From Dinoroseobacter shibae DFL 12 = DSM 16493 (lineage in GTDB: Bacteria > Pseudomonadota > Alphaproteobacteria > Rhodobacterales > Rhodobacteraceae), in assembly GCF_000018145.1 (NCBI RefSeq), contig NC_009952.1, forward strand, positions 2,108,001 to 2,172,000: a stretch of 64,000 nt of DNA, written 5' to 3'. The notes beneath the pieces are model-generated. The model was not told the origin of the DNA. It ran no database searches and saw nothing but the letters and a program-made list of their open reading frames with translations. Made by a program: the position numbers and the translations under genes. Positions 17,127 to 25,085 of this stretch are shown piece by piece. Numbering within the stretch: the stretch's first letter is position 1; each line of letters begins with the position of its first letter.

Positions 17127-18482
17127 TCAGGGCCGGGCGACGGGAAGGCCGCTGGGCACGGCGGCGGGGATGCCGAGGCGGCCCTTGAGCGCGCCCGGGT
17201 CTTCGAGAGCGCCGAGAAAGGCCATGAGGTCGGCGATCTCCGCCTCTGACAAGACCGGGCCTTCGATTGTCCGCGCGGACGTGATCTCGGCCTGCTGCGC
17301 CGGGTCCGTCATGACGCGGAAATCGGAAACGGCGAGGTCGGGCAGCACTGTCCCTTTCGGATCGAACCGCCCTGCCCCGCCATCGGCCCGGATATGGTGG
17401 CGCAGGAACGCCCCGAGATCCCGGTGCGCGCCCGCATGGCCGTAGGGCGCGGTGCGGGTGATATTGCGCAGGGAGGGGGTGCGGAAGGCATAGGCATCCG
17501 CCGCCCGCCCGGTCACGCGCATCCGGCCCTCGTCGCGGGCGTGGGTTTCGAACCGTGCAGACTTGCCCGGCCCGATCTGCGGCGCCGCCATGGCGTGAAA
17601 CCCGTGGTCGGTCTGGAATTTTCCCGCGTGGCAGGCCGCACAGCCAGCGGTACCGTAAAACAGCGCCATGCCGCGCCCCTGGGCCGCGTCCAGCCCCTGG
17701 CCCGTGCGCAGGTAGGCGTCGAACGGGCTGGTGTCGGAGCGGAACTCGAAGGCCATGAAGGCGGCGATGGCGTTGGAGATGTCGGTGAAGGCGATCTGGT
17801 CGGGCGCGGATATCTGCGGGTAGACCCGCGCGAATGCCTTCCCATAGGCGGGGATCGCCGCCACCCGGCGGGAGATCAGGTCCCAGGCGCCGCCCGGCCC
17901 GGTGAGGCGGCCCTGGCGCACGGCGGTGGAGATCTCGTTCTCGCCATAGTGGCCGGCCATCTCGTCGGCGCTGAGCACCGGGAACATGGTTTGCGCCGAC
18001 AGGAGCGATGCGAAGCCCGCGACCATGTCGGCGTCGAGCGGGGTGCGCAACCCACCGGGGCGATCCGGGTCGGTCTCGATCCGGCCGTCGTGGAAGAGCA
18101 CCGTGAACTCGTGGGCGCCGAGGTTGAAGAGTGCGGGCGCGTTGCGGGGGATGCGTTGTTCGGGCGGGTTGTCGGGATCGGCGCGGCGGGCGGGGCCGAG
18201 GCCGGTGCCGCCATCGCCGATGCCCAGTGACAGCCCGTCGGAGGTCCCGAAGGCCGGGTGGTGGCAGGTGGCGCAGGAGACCTCGCGGTTGCCCGACAGG
18301 ATCGGGTCGTAGAAGAGCAGCTGACCGAGGCGCGCCTCGGCGCCGTCCACCGGGGCGTAGTCGGCATCGGTGACCGGGTCGGGCAGCGGCAGCGCCTCGG
18401 CGCGCGCGAGCGGGGCCAGCAGCACGAGCACCAAGGCCGCGATGCACGCGGTGCGGACCGGTCTGCGATGGGTTATCTGCAT
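17127..18482 (-). CDS. Di-haem cytochrome c peroxidase family protein
   Basis: 451 residues with a Sec signal peptide (ALVLVLLAPLARAEA, cut near residue 28). Two c-type haem sites are present, CATCH at residues 70-74 and CAACH at 281-285, the spacing of bacterial CcpA/MauG proteins. Other marks are GQLLFYDPILSGNREVSC before haem 1 and FRTPSLRNITRTAPYGHAGAH near 345, the usual C-terminal block. It should reduce hydrogen peroxide, or oxidise a partner in MauG fashion, in the periplasm. It is longer than CcpA (about 330 residues). It converges on the preceding redox genes across repeat copy B, so a functional link is possible but unproven. Confidence 0.85.
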   Translation of the reverse strand: MQITHRRPVRTACIAALVLVLLAPLARAEALPLPDPVTDADYAPVDGAEARLGQLLFYDPILSGNREVSCATCHHPAFGTSDGLSLGIGDGGTGLGPARRADPDNPPEQRIPRNAPALFNLGAHEFTVLFHDGRIETDPDRPGGLRTPLDADMVAGFASLLSAQTMFPVLSADEMAGHYGENEISTAVRQGRLTGPGGAWDLISRRVAAIPAYGKAFARVYPQISAPDQIAFTDISNAIAAFMAFEFRSDTSPFDAYLRTGQGLDAAQGRGMALFYGTAGCAACHAGKFQTDHGFHAMAAPQIGPGKSARFETHARDEGRMRVTGRAADAYAFRTPSLRNITRTAPYGHAGAHRDLGAFLRHHIRADGGAGRFDPKGTVLPDLAVSDFRVMTDPAQQAEITSARTIEGPVLSEAEIADLMAFLGALEDPGALKGRLGIPAAVPSGLPVARP

Positions 18483-18544
18483 GGTGCCTCCTCTCCTCTC
18501 GGGCGAACCGTGCCGCAGGGGCGGGGCGGAGGCAAGAGCGGCGG

Positions 18545-18961
18545 TCAGACCGGGTTCTGGGCGCCTGCGAAGAACATCAGGTTGCCCTCGGGGTCATAGA
18601 TCGGACGGATGCGCAAGCGGTTGACGAAGGCCGAGCCGTCCTTGCGGTAATTCAGGATGTCGATGGTGAAGCGGGTTTCGGCCTTCAGGCCCTGGCGGAT
18701 CGCCTCGACCGCATGGGGGTTGGTGTCGGGCCCCTGCAGGAAACGGCAGTTGCGGCCCAGCACCTCTTCGAGGGTGTAGCCGGTCTGGACCAGGAAGGCG
18801 TCGCTGACATAGATCATCGGGTTGTCGGGCTGCGACGGGTCGGAGAAGACGACGCTCATCTCGGCCTCGTCCTCGTCCAGAAGGGCGCGGAGGTCTGCGA
18901 TGTCTTGCGGTGTGTCGGGCATGGGCGTGTTCCGTATCAGGTCGCGATAATGTCTGCGCAT
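18545..18961 (-). CDS. Short LOV-domain blue-light photoreceptor
   Basis: 138 residues from ATG 18961 (MRRHYRDLIRN); a second ATG at 18922 would lose 13 residues. The core GRNCRFLQG places the flavin-adduct cysteine at residue 72, and the QNPV end follows the last beta strand, so there is no output domain. From memory the sequence equals DsLOV of Dinoroseobacter shibae, an FMN-binding short LOV protein with a very fast dark recovery whose Met49 shapes the photocycle; it has been linked to control of photopigment levels. It presumably signals by dimer rearrangement or by binding a partner. It is a stand-alone gene between a peroxidase and a repeat-bearing gap. Confidence 0.93.
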   Translation of the reverse strand: MRRHYRDLIRNTPMPDTPQDIADLRALLDEDEAEMSVVFSDPSQPDNPMIYVSDAFLVQTGYTLEEVLGRNCRFLQGPDTNPHAVEAIRQGLKAETRFTIDILNYRKDGSAFVNRLRIRPIYDPEGNLMFFAGAQNPV

Positions 18962-19135
18962 CAAACATATAGCGCGCATGCGATGGGTCCAAGCGGTGCG
19001 GTCGATGGGTCGCGGAGGCGGACTGCGCCGGGCCAGGCCGCTGGGTCGCATTGCACCGCGCTTAGCCCTGCGCATGCCGCGGCAGATCCACCCGGGGCAC
19101 GCGCTTGTCCGCCGATCCTGCGGGATCCGCCCGGG

Positions 19136-19179
19136 CCAAGCCGCTTGCAAGCGGCTTAAGCGCGTTGCAACGCGCTTGG
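19136..19179. repeat. Tandem palindromes related to the paired-palindrome repeats
   Basis: Two perfect 20-bp palindromes abut without a gap: AAGCCGCTTG plus its complement at 19138-19157 and AAGCGCGTTG plus its complement at 19158-19177. The whole is bracketed by CC and GG, giving the same CCAAG...CTTGG ends as the larger repeats. It lies 28 bp beyond the NUDIX gene stop on the minus strand, again a position just after a gene end. A terminator or transcript-stabilising role is likely. Confidence 0.65.
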
Positions 19180-19206
19180 TCCCGGCGCGACCGGCGGCCC
19201 TGTCAG

Positions 19207-19692
19207 TCAGGAGGGGGCGCCGAGTGCCTCCAGATCGGCGCGGGAGCGGCACTGTTTGCCCAGGACACGCAGGATCGCGGCCAGCTCGGGTTCTTGCACA
19301 TGCGCGACAGCCTCCTTGGCGGAGACCCACCTGCGGGTGCGCTCGTCCTGTTCCTTCCAGCACTCTTCCAGCCGGTCGACGATCAGCGGATAGACCGTCA
19401 CCTTGCACAGGCAGGACTCGGTCTCCGACAGGACCTTGCGGTAATGGTAATGCCCAAGCGGCGTGGTGAGCACCTGGCCCACGACCCCTGCCTCCTCCTG
19501 CGCCTCGATCGCAGCAGCCTCGGGGAAGGACAGGTCGGTCATCGGCCACCCCTTGGGGATGATCCAGCGCCGGGTCGTGCGCGAGGTGATCAGCAGCACC
19601 CGCAGCTTGCCGTCCTTCCAGCGTATCGGCAGGGCGGCGACCTGCAGCCGGGCCTCCTGGGGCGTCTTGGCCATGAAATCCATGTTCCTCAA
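19207..19692 (-). CDS. NUDIX hydrolase
   Basis: 161 residues if started at ATG 19692; ATGs at 19683 and 19674 are equally possible. The fold starts at RLQVAALPIRWKDGKLRVLLI and the NUDIX helix follows PKGWPMTDLSFPEAAAIEAQEEAG. Compared with the G-x5-E-x7-REUxEExGU consensus, the first Glu is Leu and the Arg is Ile, but the metal-binding EAQEE glutamates are kept. The PKGW lead-in resembles the diphosphoinositol-polyphosphate/dinucleoside-polyphosphate branch. It would hydrolyse a nucleoside-diphosphate-linked compound in the cytoplasm; the substrate is unknown. Divergent from the DeoR regulator. Confidence 0.85.
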   Translation of the reverse strand: MRNMDFMAKTPQEARLQVAALPIRWKDGKLRVLLITSRTTRRWIIPKGWPMTDLSFPEAAAIEAQEEAGVVGQVLTTPLGHYHYRKVLSETESCLCKVTVYPLIVDRLEECWKEQDERTRRWVSAKEAVAHVQEPELAAILRVLGKQCRSRADLEALGAPS

Positions 19693-19698
19693 ATCGCG

Positions 19699-19717
19699 AT
19701 GAAAAAAACATTTTCAT
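19699..19717. promoter_or_regulatory. Inverted repeat in the NUDIX/deoR divergent promoter
   Basis: ATGAAAA, five bases, TTTTCAT forms a perfect inverted repeat within the 106-bp A+T-rich divergent region. It is seven bases before the NUDIX start and about 80 before deoR. It could be an operator for the neighbouring DeoR-type protein; this is positional inference only. Confidence 0.35.
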
Positions 19718-19798
19718 GGGGTGGGTACAACAAAATTCGTTGCATATCGTGGCGATTGCCAACAATGCTAGGGCCAGATTTGGGGGGAGGCAGGAATC

Positions 19799-20614
19799 GT
19801 GGCACACGCGGTCTCTGGCACTGGGTGCGAAAATCGGCGCAGCGTGCCGCGACGACTGAAGAAGTCGGAACGGCAACGCCGCATCCTGCTGGAGCTGAAG
19901 TTGCATCCGCATGTGCGGGTCAGCGACCTCGCCCGGCGCTTCGATGTATCTACCGAAACCCTGCGCCGCGATCTCGACAGCCTGAGCCACGAGGGGCTGA
20001 TCAGCCGCGCCTATGGCGGGGCCTCGGTGCCGACGCGGGGCACATATCCGGACCTGACCGAGCGCTCCGGCGCCCGCGCGGCCGAGCGGGCCCGCATCGC
20101 GCAGGCCGCGGCGGCCCTGGTCCATCCCGGCGAGACCCTGATGATCGACAGCGGCGCGACCATGATCGAGGTGGCGCGCGCGCTGGCCTGGCGTGGCACG
20201 CCCTGCACGGTAATCACCAACAGCCTGCCGGTGGCGATGACCCTCGGCGAGGGCGCGGCGGAGGTGATCCTGGCGCCCGGCGCCTACCAGGCAGCGGAAT
20301 CTGCGGTCACCGGCACGGACACGGTCGCCTTCCTCAACGGCTTCCGCGTGGATCGCTGCATGATCGGCGCGGCCGGGCTGACCGGCGAGGGGCCGTTCGA
20401 GACCGTGCGCGGGTTCACGGCGGTGAAACGGGCGATGCTGTCACGGAGCTGTCACACACATCTGGTGTTGGATAGCGGCAAGTTCGGGCGGACCGGACTG
20501 AACCATGTGGGGGCACTGGATATGCTGTCCTCGGTGGTCGTGGAGACGCGACCCCCGGCGGATCTGGCCAGTGCGCTGCACCGGGCCGGGGTCGATGTGC
20601 TGATCGCGGACTGA
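19799..20614 (+). CDS. DeoR-family transcriptional regulator
   Basis: 271 residues from a GTG start at 19799, supported by GGGGGGAGG nine bases upstream. Residues about 22-75 form the DeoR helix-turn-helix (RQRRILLELKLHPHVRVSDL, then FDVSTETLRRDLDSL), and the rest is the DeoRC sugar-phosphate sensor domain (MIDSGATMIEVARAL near 120, RCMIGAAGLTGEGPF near 185). Family members bind phosphorylated sugars or glycerol 3-phosphate and repress transport genes. It stands just before phnDCEE, a HAD hydrolase and ugpBAEC, so an organophosphate such as glycerol 3-phosphate is a reasonable inducer guess. Confidence 0.85.
   Translation: MAHAVSGTGCENRRSVPRRLKKSERQRRILLELKLHPHVRVSDLARRFDVSTETLRRDLDSLSHEGLISRAYGGASVPTRGTYPDLTERSGARAAERARIAQAAAALVHPGETLMIDSGATMIEVARALAWRGTPCTVITNSLPVAMTLGEGAAEVILAPGAYQAAESAVTGTDTVAFLNGFRVDRCMIGAAGLTGEGPFETVRGFTAVKRAMLSRSCHTHLVLDSGKFGRTGLNHVGALDMLSSVVVETRPPADLASALHRAGVDVLIAD
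20438..20455 (+). promoter_or_regulatory. Candidate Pho box inside the deoR coding region
   Basis: CTGTCAC, GGAG, CTGTCAC is an exact 7-bp direct repeat with the 11-bp period of PhoB sites (consensus about CTGTCAT-N4-CTGTCAT). It lies inside the regulator gene, about 195 bp before phnD. Phosphate-starvation control of the importers would make sense, but coding constraint could produce the repeat by chance. Confidence 0.4.
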
Positions 20615-20648
20615 ACCACAAGATACTGATACTTCGGGGAGAAACCAA

Positions 20649-21623
20649 ATGAACATCACAACCAAACTGCTGACCGGCGTTTCGATGGCGGCGATGCTGA
20701 CACTGGGCGGGGCCGCATCGGCCCAGGATTGCCCACGCGGCGATCTGGACGAGCGTTTCTGCGACGTGGATGGCGACTTGGTCGCCGATATCCCGACCGA
20801 TCCGTCGGAACTGGTCGATCCCGACACGCTGATCTTCGCCTACACGCCGGTGGAGGACCCGGCGGTCTATGCCGAAGCCTGGTCGGACTTCATCGACCAT
20901 CTGTCGGAGGTCACGGGCAAGGACGTGGTGTTCTTCCCCGTCCAGAGCAACGCCGCCCAGATCGAGGCGATGCGCTCGGGCCGACTGCACGTGGCGGGGT
21001 TCAACACCGGGTCGAACCCGTTGGCGGTCAACTGCGCGGGCTTCCGGCCCTTCGCGCTGATGGCGGCGACAGATGGCAGCTTCGGCTACGAGATGGAGAT
21101 CATCACCTATCCCGGCTCCGGCATCGAGACGATCGAGGACATCAAGGGCGGGCAGCTGGCCTTCACCTCGCCCACGTCGAATTCCGGCTTCAAGGCGCCC
21201 TCGGCGATCCTGAAGGCGGAGTATGGCATGGAAGCCGAAAAGGATTTCGAGCCCGTGTTCTCGGGCAAACACGACAATTCGATCCTCGGGGTGGCCAACA
21301 AGGACTATCCGGCGGCGGCTATCGCAAACTCGGTGCTGCACCGGATGACCGAGCGCGAGGTCGTGAGCGAGGACCAGATCGTGTCGATCTACACTTCGCA
21401 GACCTTCCCGACCACGGGGTATGGCACCGCCCATAACCTGACGCCGGAGTTGCAGGACCAGATCCGCGATGCCTTCATCAACTTCGAGTGGGAAGGCACG
21501 TCGCTGGAAGAGGAATTCTCGAAATCCAACGAGGGCCAGTTTTTGCCGATGAACTACAAGGAGTTCTGGGCGGTGATCCGGCAGATCGACGAGGCCAACG
21601 GCGTTTCCTACGCGTGCGAATGA
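20649..21623 (+). CDS. phnD: Phosphonate/phosphite-type ABC transporter binding protein
   Basis: 324 residues with a Sec signal peptide (MNITTKLLTGVSMAAMLTLG, cut after Ala25). The mature protein is a type II binding protein of the PhnD family: LIFAYTPVEDPAVYAEAWSD near residue 62, FFPVQSNAAQIEAMRSGRLH near 95 and AFTSPTSNSGFKAPSAIL near 170. It would capture phosphonates, phosphite or phosphate esters in the periplasm for PhnC and two PhnE subunits. GGGGAG stands seven bases before the ATG. A strong terminator-like hairpin separates it from phnC. No C-P lyase genes are nearby, so phosphonate use as such is not shown. Confidence 0.9.
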   Translation: MNITTKLLTGVSMAAMLTLGGAASAQDCPRGDLDERFCDVDGDLVADIPTDPSELVDPDTLIFAYTPVEDPAVYAEAWSDFIDHLSEVTGKDVVFFPVQSNAAQIEAMRSGRLHVAGFNTGSNPLAVNCAGFRPFALMAATDGSFGYEMEIITYPGSGIETIEDIKGGQLAFTSPTSNSGFKAPSAILKAEYGMEAEKDFEPVFSGKHDNSILGVANKDYPAAAIANSVLHRMTEREVVSEDQIVSIYTSQTFPTTGYGTAHNLTPELQDQIRDAFINFEWEGTSLEEEFSKSNEGQFLPMNYKEFWAVIRQIDEANGVSYACE

Positions 21624-21637
21624 TCTGAAACCATGGC

Positions 21638-21673
21638 GCGTGGCGGGCCGGTCGGTCCGCCACGCCCTTTTTT
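21638..21673 (+). terminator. Terminator-like hairpin between phnD and phnC
   Basis: A 12-pair stem (GCGTGGCGGGCC at 21638-21649 with GGTCCGCCACGC at 21654-21665, one G-T pair) with a four-base loop is followed by CC and six T residues. This is the strongest intrinsic-terminator shape in the window. Because phnC lies directly downstream, partial termination would give far more binding protein than ATPase and permease. Confidence 0.8.
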
Positions 21674-21685
21674 GCGGGGTGGGAC

Positions 21686-22483
21686 ATGCTGCGTCTCGAG
21701 AAGCTGACCAAGACCTACAAGACCGGGGACAAGGCCCTGACGGAGATCGACCTGGAGGTGCCATCGGGGCAGGTCCTGGCGCTGATCGGGCCGTCGGGGG
21801 CGGGCAAGTCCACCATGATCCGCTGCATCAACCGTCTGGTGCCGCCCACGAGCGGGGCGGTGTGGCTGGACGATGTGAATATCACCGCGCTGGGGTCGGG
21901 CGGCTTGCGCCGGGCGCGGCGCGAGATGGGCATGATTTTCCAGGAATACGCGCTGGTCGAGCGGCTGACGGTGATGGAGAACGTGTTGTCGGGGCGGTTG
22001 GGCTTTGTCGGGTTCTGGCGGTCCTTCCTGCGGCGCTATCCCCAGTCGGATGTGGACGAGGCGTTTCGCCTTCTGGACCGGGTTGGGCTGTTGCACATGG
22101 CCGACAAGCGGGCGGACGAGTTGTCCGGCGGCCAACGGCAGCGCGTGGGCATTTGCCGGGCGCTGATCCAGAACCCCAAGCTGCTGTTGGTGGATGAGCC
22201 GACCGCATCGCTGGACCCCAAGACCTCCCGCCAGATCATGCGGCTGATCACCGAGCTGTGCGCCGAGCGCGGGTTGGCGGCGATCATCAACATCCACGAC
22301 GTGGCACTGGCGCAGATGTTCGTGCCGCGCGTGGTGGGTCTGCGCTTTGGCGAGATAGTCTATGACGGGGGGCCCACGGGGCTGACACCAGACAAGCTGA
22401 CCGAGATTTACGGCGAGGAGGATTGGGAGGCCACCATCGAGAAGGTGGAGGACGAGGACGCGCCCGTGGAGGCCGCCGAATGA
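21686..22483 (+). CDS. phnC: Phosphonate-type ABC transporter ATPase
   Basis: 265 residues, one ATPase domain: Walker [13 protein letters not shown] near residue 33, the Q-loop stretch [21 protein letters not shown] near 85, signature [15 protein letters not shown] near 145 and Walker [14 protein letters not shown] near 165. The segment [10 protein letters not shown], an insertion after the Q-loop, is typical of PhnC proteins. It energises uptake through the two PhnE permeases. The start ATG at 21686 has only a modest ribosome site (GGGGTGGGAC). The stop overlaps the phnE start by ATGA. Confidence 0.92.
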   Translation: MLRLEKLTKTYKTGDKALTEIDLEVPSGQVLALIGPSGAGKSTMIRCINRLVPPTSGAVWLDDVNITALGSGGLRRARREMGMIFQEYALVERLTVMENVLSGRLGFVGFWRSFLRRYPQSDVDEAFRLLDRVGLLHMADKRADELSGGQRQRVGICRALIQNPKLLLVDEPTASLDPKTSRQIMRLITELCAERGLAAIINIHDVALAQMFVPRVVGLRFGEIVYDGGPTGLTPDKLTEIYGEEDWEATIEKVEDEDAPVEAAE

Positions 22484-23292
22484 CAGCCCGGCTGGAGGAT
22501 ATGGTCGGCACGCCCTGGCGCAAGCCGCCTTTCGTGCGCAGCGCGGCACTGCGCTGGACCCTGATCGTGGGCACCATCGCCTATCTGATTGCCGCCTTCG
22601 CCACCATCGAGGTCGATTGGGGCCGGGTCTATATCGGGCTGGAGCGGGGCTGGCAGTTCATCCTGGGCTTTGCCAATCCGGATTTCACCTCGCGTGGCAA
22701 GGATATCTGGGAGGGGCTGCTGGAGAGCATCGTGATGACGGTGGCGGCCTCGGTGGTGGGGATCGCGATCTCGATCCCCATCGCGCTGGGGGCGGCGCGC
22801 AACATCGCGCCACTGCCGGTCTACCTGGTGTGTCGGGCGATCATCGCCGTGAGCCGGGCGTTGCAGGAAATCATCGTCGCGATCCTGCTGGTCGCGATCT
22901 TCGGCTTCGGGCCACTGGCGGGGTTCCTGACCCTGTCCTTCGCGACCATCGGGTTTCTGTCGAAGCTTCTGGCTGAAGACATCGAATCCATGGACCGGGT
23001 GCAGGCCGAGGCGATCAAGGCCTCGGGCGCGAGCTGGATGCAGTGGATCAACTACGGCGTGCAACCCCAAGTGATGCCACGCCTCATCGGTCTGAGCATG
23101 TACCGGATCGACATCAATTTCCGCGAGAGCGCGATCCTTGGGCTCGTGGGTGCGGGCGGGATCGGGGCGACTTTGAACACCGCCTTCGACCGCTATGAAT
23201 ACAACACGGCGGCGGCGATATTGCTGCTGATCATCGGGATCGTGATGGCGCTGGAATACCTCTCCGGCATCATCCGGGCGCGGGTGCAATAA
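22480..23292 (+). CDS. phnE: Phosphonate-type ABC transporter permease 1
   Basis: 270 residues from ATG 22480, overlapping the phnC stop. About six membrane helices; the binding-protein-dependent permease signature is [20 protein letters not shown] near residue 125 and the EAA loop is [21 protein letters not shown] near 180. The conserved PhnE end region [18 protein letters not shown] follows near 210. It forms half of the translocation channel with the second PhnE gene, which overlaps it by TAATG. Two adjacent phnE genes are common in alphaproteobacteria. Confidence 0.92.
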   Translation: MTARLEDMVGTPWRKPPFVRSAALRWTLIVGTIAYLIAAFATIEVDWGRVYIGLERGWQFILGFANPDFTSRGKDIWEGLLESIVMTVAASVVGIAISIPIALGAARNIAPLPVYLVCRAIIAVSRALQEIIVAILLVAIFGFGPLAGFLTLSFATIGFLSKLLAEDIESMDRVQAEAIKASGASWMQWINYGVQPQVMPRLIGLSMYRIDINFRESAILGLVGAGGIGATLNTAFDRYEYNTAAAILLLIIGIVMALEYLSGIIRARVQ

Positions 23293-24107
23293 TGCCGGTT
23301 CTGGACAAGGCAGGGACGCAGGTCTGGCATCGCCGGACCCGCAACGAAAGTCTGGTACGCTGGTTCGGCTGGCTGCTGGGGGTGGCGGTGTTCGTGGTCT
23401 GCTGGCAGCGGATCTCGGACGCGACCACGTGGTTCTTCGTCTGGGACGCGCCGCGGATCGCCGACGATATCTGGACCCGGGCCACCCCGCCGCGGTGGGA
23501 ATACATCACCCAGCTGGGGCGGCCGATCTGGGACACGATCAACATCGCCACGCTGGGCACGATCATCGCACTCTTTCTCGCGGTGCCGGTGGCGTTCCTG
23601 GCGGCGCGCAACACGACGCCCTCGGCGCTGATCATCCGGCCCATCGCACTTTTGATCATAGTGTCGACCCGGTCGATCAACTCGCTGATCTGGGCGCTTC
23701 TGCTGATCGCGATCATCGGGCCGGGGGTGCTGGCCGGTGTGGTCGCCATCGCGATCCGGTCCATCGGGTTCTGCGCCAAGCTGCTTTACGAGGCGATCGA
23801 GGAGATCGACATCAAGCAGGTCGAGGCGATCACCGCCACGGGCGCCTCGCGCTGGCAGGTCATGGCCTACGGGATCGTGCCGCAGATCATGCCCGCCTTC
23901 GCCGGGATCGCGGTGTTCCGCTGGGACATCAACATCCGCGAATCCACGGTGCTGGGGCTTGTGGGCGCGGGGGGCATCGGGCTGCAGCTGTCATCCTCGC
24001 TCAACGTGCTGGCTTGGCCGCAGGTGAGCTTGATCCTGCTGGTGATCCTGGCGGCTGTCGTGATCAGCGAATGGGTCTCGGCCAAGGTGCGGGGCGCAAT
24101 CATTTGA
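23292..24107 (+). CDS. phnE: Phosphonate-type ABC transporter permease 2
   Basis: 271 residues, about six membrane helices, homologous to the gene before it: VSTRSINSLIWALLLIAIIG near residue 120, VEAITATGASRWQVMAYGIVP near 180 (EAA loop) and [18 protein letters not shown] near 215. It pairs with the first PhnE to make the channel. Its ATG overlaps the previous stop, and its own stop overlaps a possible TTG start of the HAD gene, so the five genes phnC to HAD read as one translational chain. Confidence 0.92.
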   Translation: MPVLDKAGTQVWHRRTRNESLVRWFGWLLGVAVFVVCWQRISDATTWFFVWDAPRIADDIWTRATPPRWEYITQLGRPIWDTINIATLGTIIALFLAVPVAFLAARNTTPSALIIRPIALLIIVSTRSINSLIWALLLIAIIGPGVLAGVVAIAIRSIGFCAKLLYEAIEEIDIKQVEAITATGASRWQVMAYGIVPQIMPAFAGIAVFRWDINIRESTVLGLVGAGGIGLQLSSSLNVLAWPQVSLILLVILAAVVISEWVSAKVRGAII

Positions 24108-24112
24108 CCCTG

Positions 24113-25009
24113 ATGACGCTGGACCATGCGTTCGACGCCTACGAGGCGGCGCGCCCCCGCCTGCCCCGGGCCATCGCACCGCACGGGACACCCGAGGCGC
24201 TGGAGAGCCTCGCGCCGCTGGCCGACCGGTTCGACGCCTTCCTTCTGGATGCGTTCGGGGTGCTGAATATCGGCGAGACGGCGATCCCCGGCGCGGTGGG
24301 GCGGGTTGCGGACCTGCAGGCGGCGGGCAAGCGGGTGCTGATCGTGTCCAATGCCGCCAGCGTGCCCCATGCCGCCCTGATGGAGAAATACGCGAAGCTG
24401 GGTTTTCGGTTCGCGCCCGAGGACGTGATCACCAGCCGCCGGACGCTGGCCCATCACATGGCGGGCGGGGCGGCGGCGTGCTGGGGCGTGATGACGCCCG
24501 AGGGCATCGCGCTGGACGATCTCGGCCCCGGGGAGATCACGGTGCTGGGCGACGACCCCGCGCCCTATGCGGCGGTGGACGGGTTCCTCCTGGTGGGCAG
24601 CGCGGGCTGGAGTGCGGCGCGGCAAGCGTTGCTGGAGGGTGCCCTGCGTGCCCGGCCGCGGCCCGTTCTGGTGGCCAATCCGGACATCGTGGCTCCGCGG
24701 GAGACGGGGCTGACCGCGGAGCCGGGGCATTTCGCCCATCAACTCGCCGACCGGACGGGTGTCAGCCCGCAGTTTTTCGGCAAGCCCTTCGCCAACATTT
24801 ATGACCTGGCCTTCGCGCGGCTGGGGGATGTGGACCGGAGCCGGGTGGTGATGGTGGGTGACAGCCTGCACACCGACATCCTGGGTGCACAGACCGCACG
24901 GGTGCGCTCGGCCCTGATCACGGGCTACGGGTTCCTGGCGGGGCGGGACGCGGGGGCCATGATCGCGCGGTCCGGCATAATACCTGATTTTGTTGTGGCA
25001 AGCCCCTGA
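24113..25009 (+). CDS. HAD-IIA family hydrolase
   Basis: 298 residues from ATG 24113; a TTG at 24104 overlapping the phnE stop is an alternative. Motif I is AFLLDAFGVLNIGETAIPGA near residue 43, where the nucleophile Asp is present but the usual second Asp (position +2) is Phe, as in the NagD-like subgroup with DxWGV/DxFGV. Motif II is LIVSNAAS near 80, and motif IV is VVMVGDSLHTDILGAQTA near 245. It may remove phosphate from an imported ester, possibly glycerol 3-phosphate-like, given its place between a phn and a ugp importer. Without the second Asp, strong phosphatase activity should not be assumed. Confidence 0.75.
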   Translation: MTLDHAFDAYEAARPRLPRAIAPHGTPEALESLAPLADRFDAFLLDAFGVLNIGETAIPGAVGRVADLQAAGKRVLIVSNAASVPHAALMEKYAKLGFRFAPEDVITSRRTLAHHMAGGAAACWGVMTPEGIALDDLGPGEITVLGDDPAPYAAVDGFLLVGSAGWSAARQALLEGALRARPRPVLVANPDIVAPRETGLTAEPGHFAHQLADRTGVSPQFFGKPFANIYDLAFARLGDVDRSRVVMVGDSLHTDILGAQTARVRSALITGYGFLAGRDAGAMIARSGIIPDFVVASP

Positions 25010-25085
25010 AAAAGCGCACATAACCACGGAAACCGCCCGCAGATGGCGGAGAGACGGACACCAACTGCAAAACGGGAGAAGACCC

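Noticed and set aside
16462-18447. Long minus-strand frame covering repeat copy B and the peroxidase gene
   Set aside because: It is a shadow of the real peroxidase frame, and its repeated short peptides come from translating the palindromes.
18545-18922. Start of the LOV gene at the inner ATG (18922)
   Set aside because: The upstream ATG at 18961 gives the 138-residue form with the N-terminal helix that I recall for DsLOV, and the inner ATG has no better ribosome site.
20438-20455. The CTGTCAC repeat as a certain Pho box
   Set aside because: It lies inside a coding region and is about 195 bp from the start of phnD, so it is kept only as a candidate.
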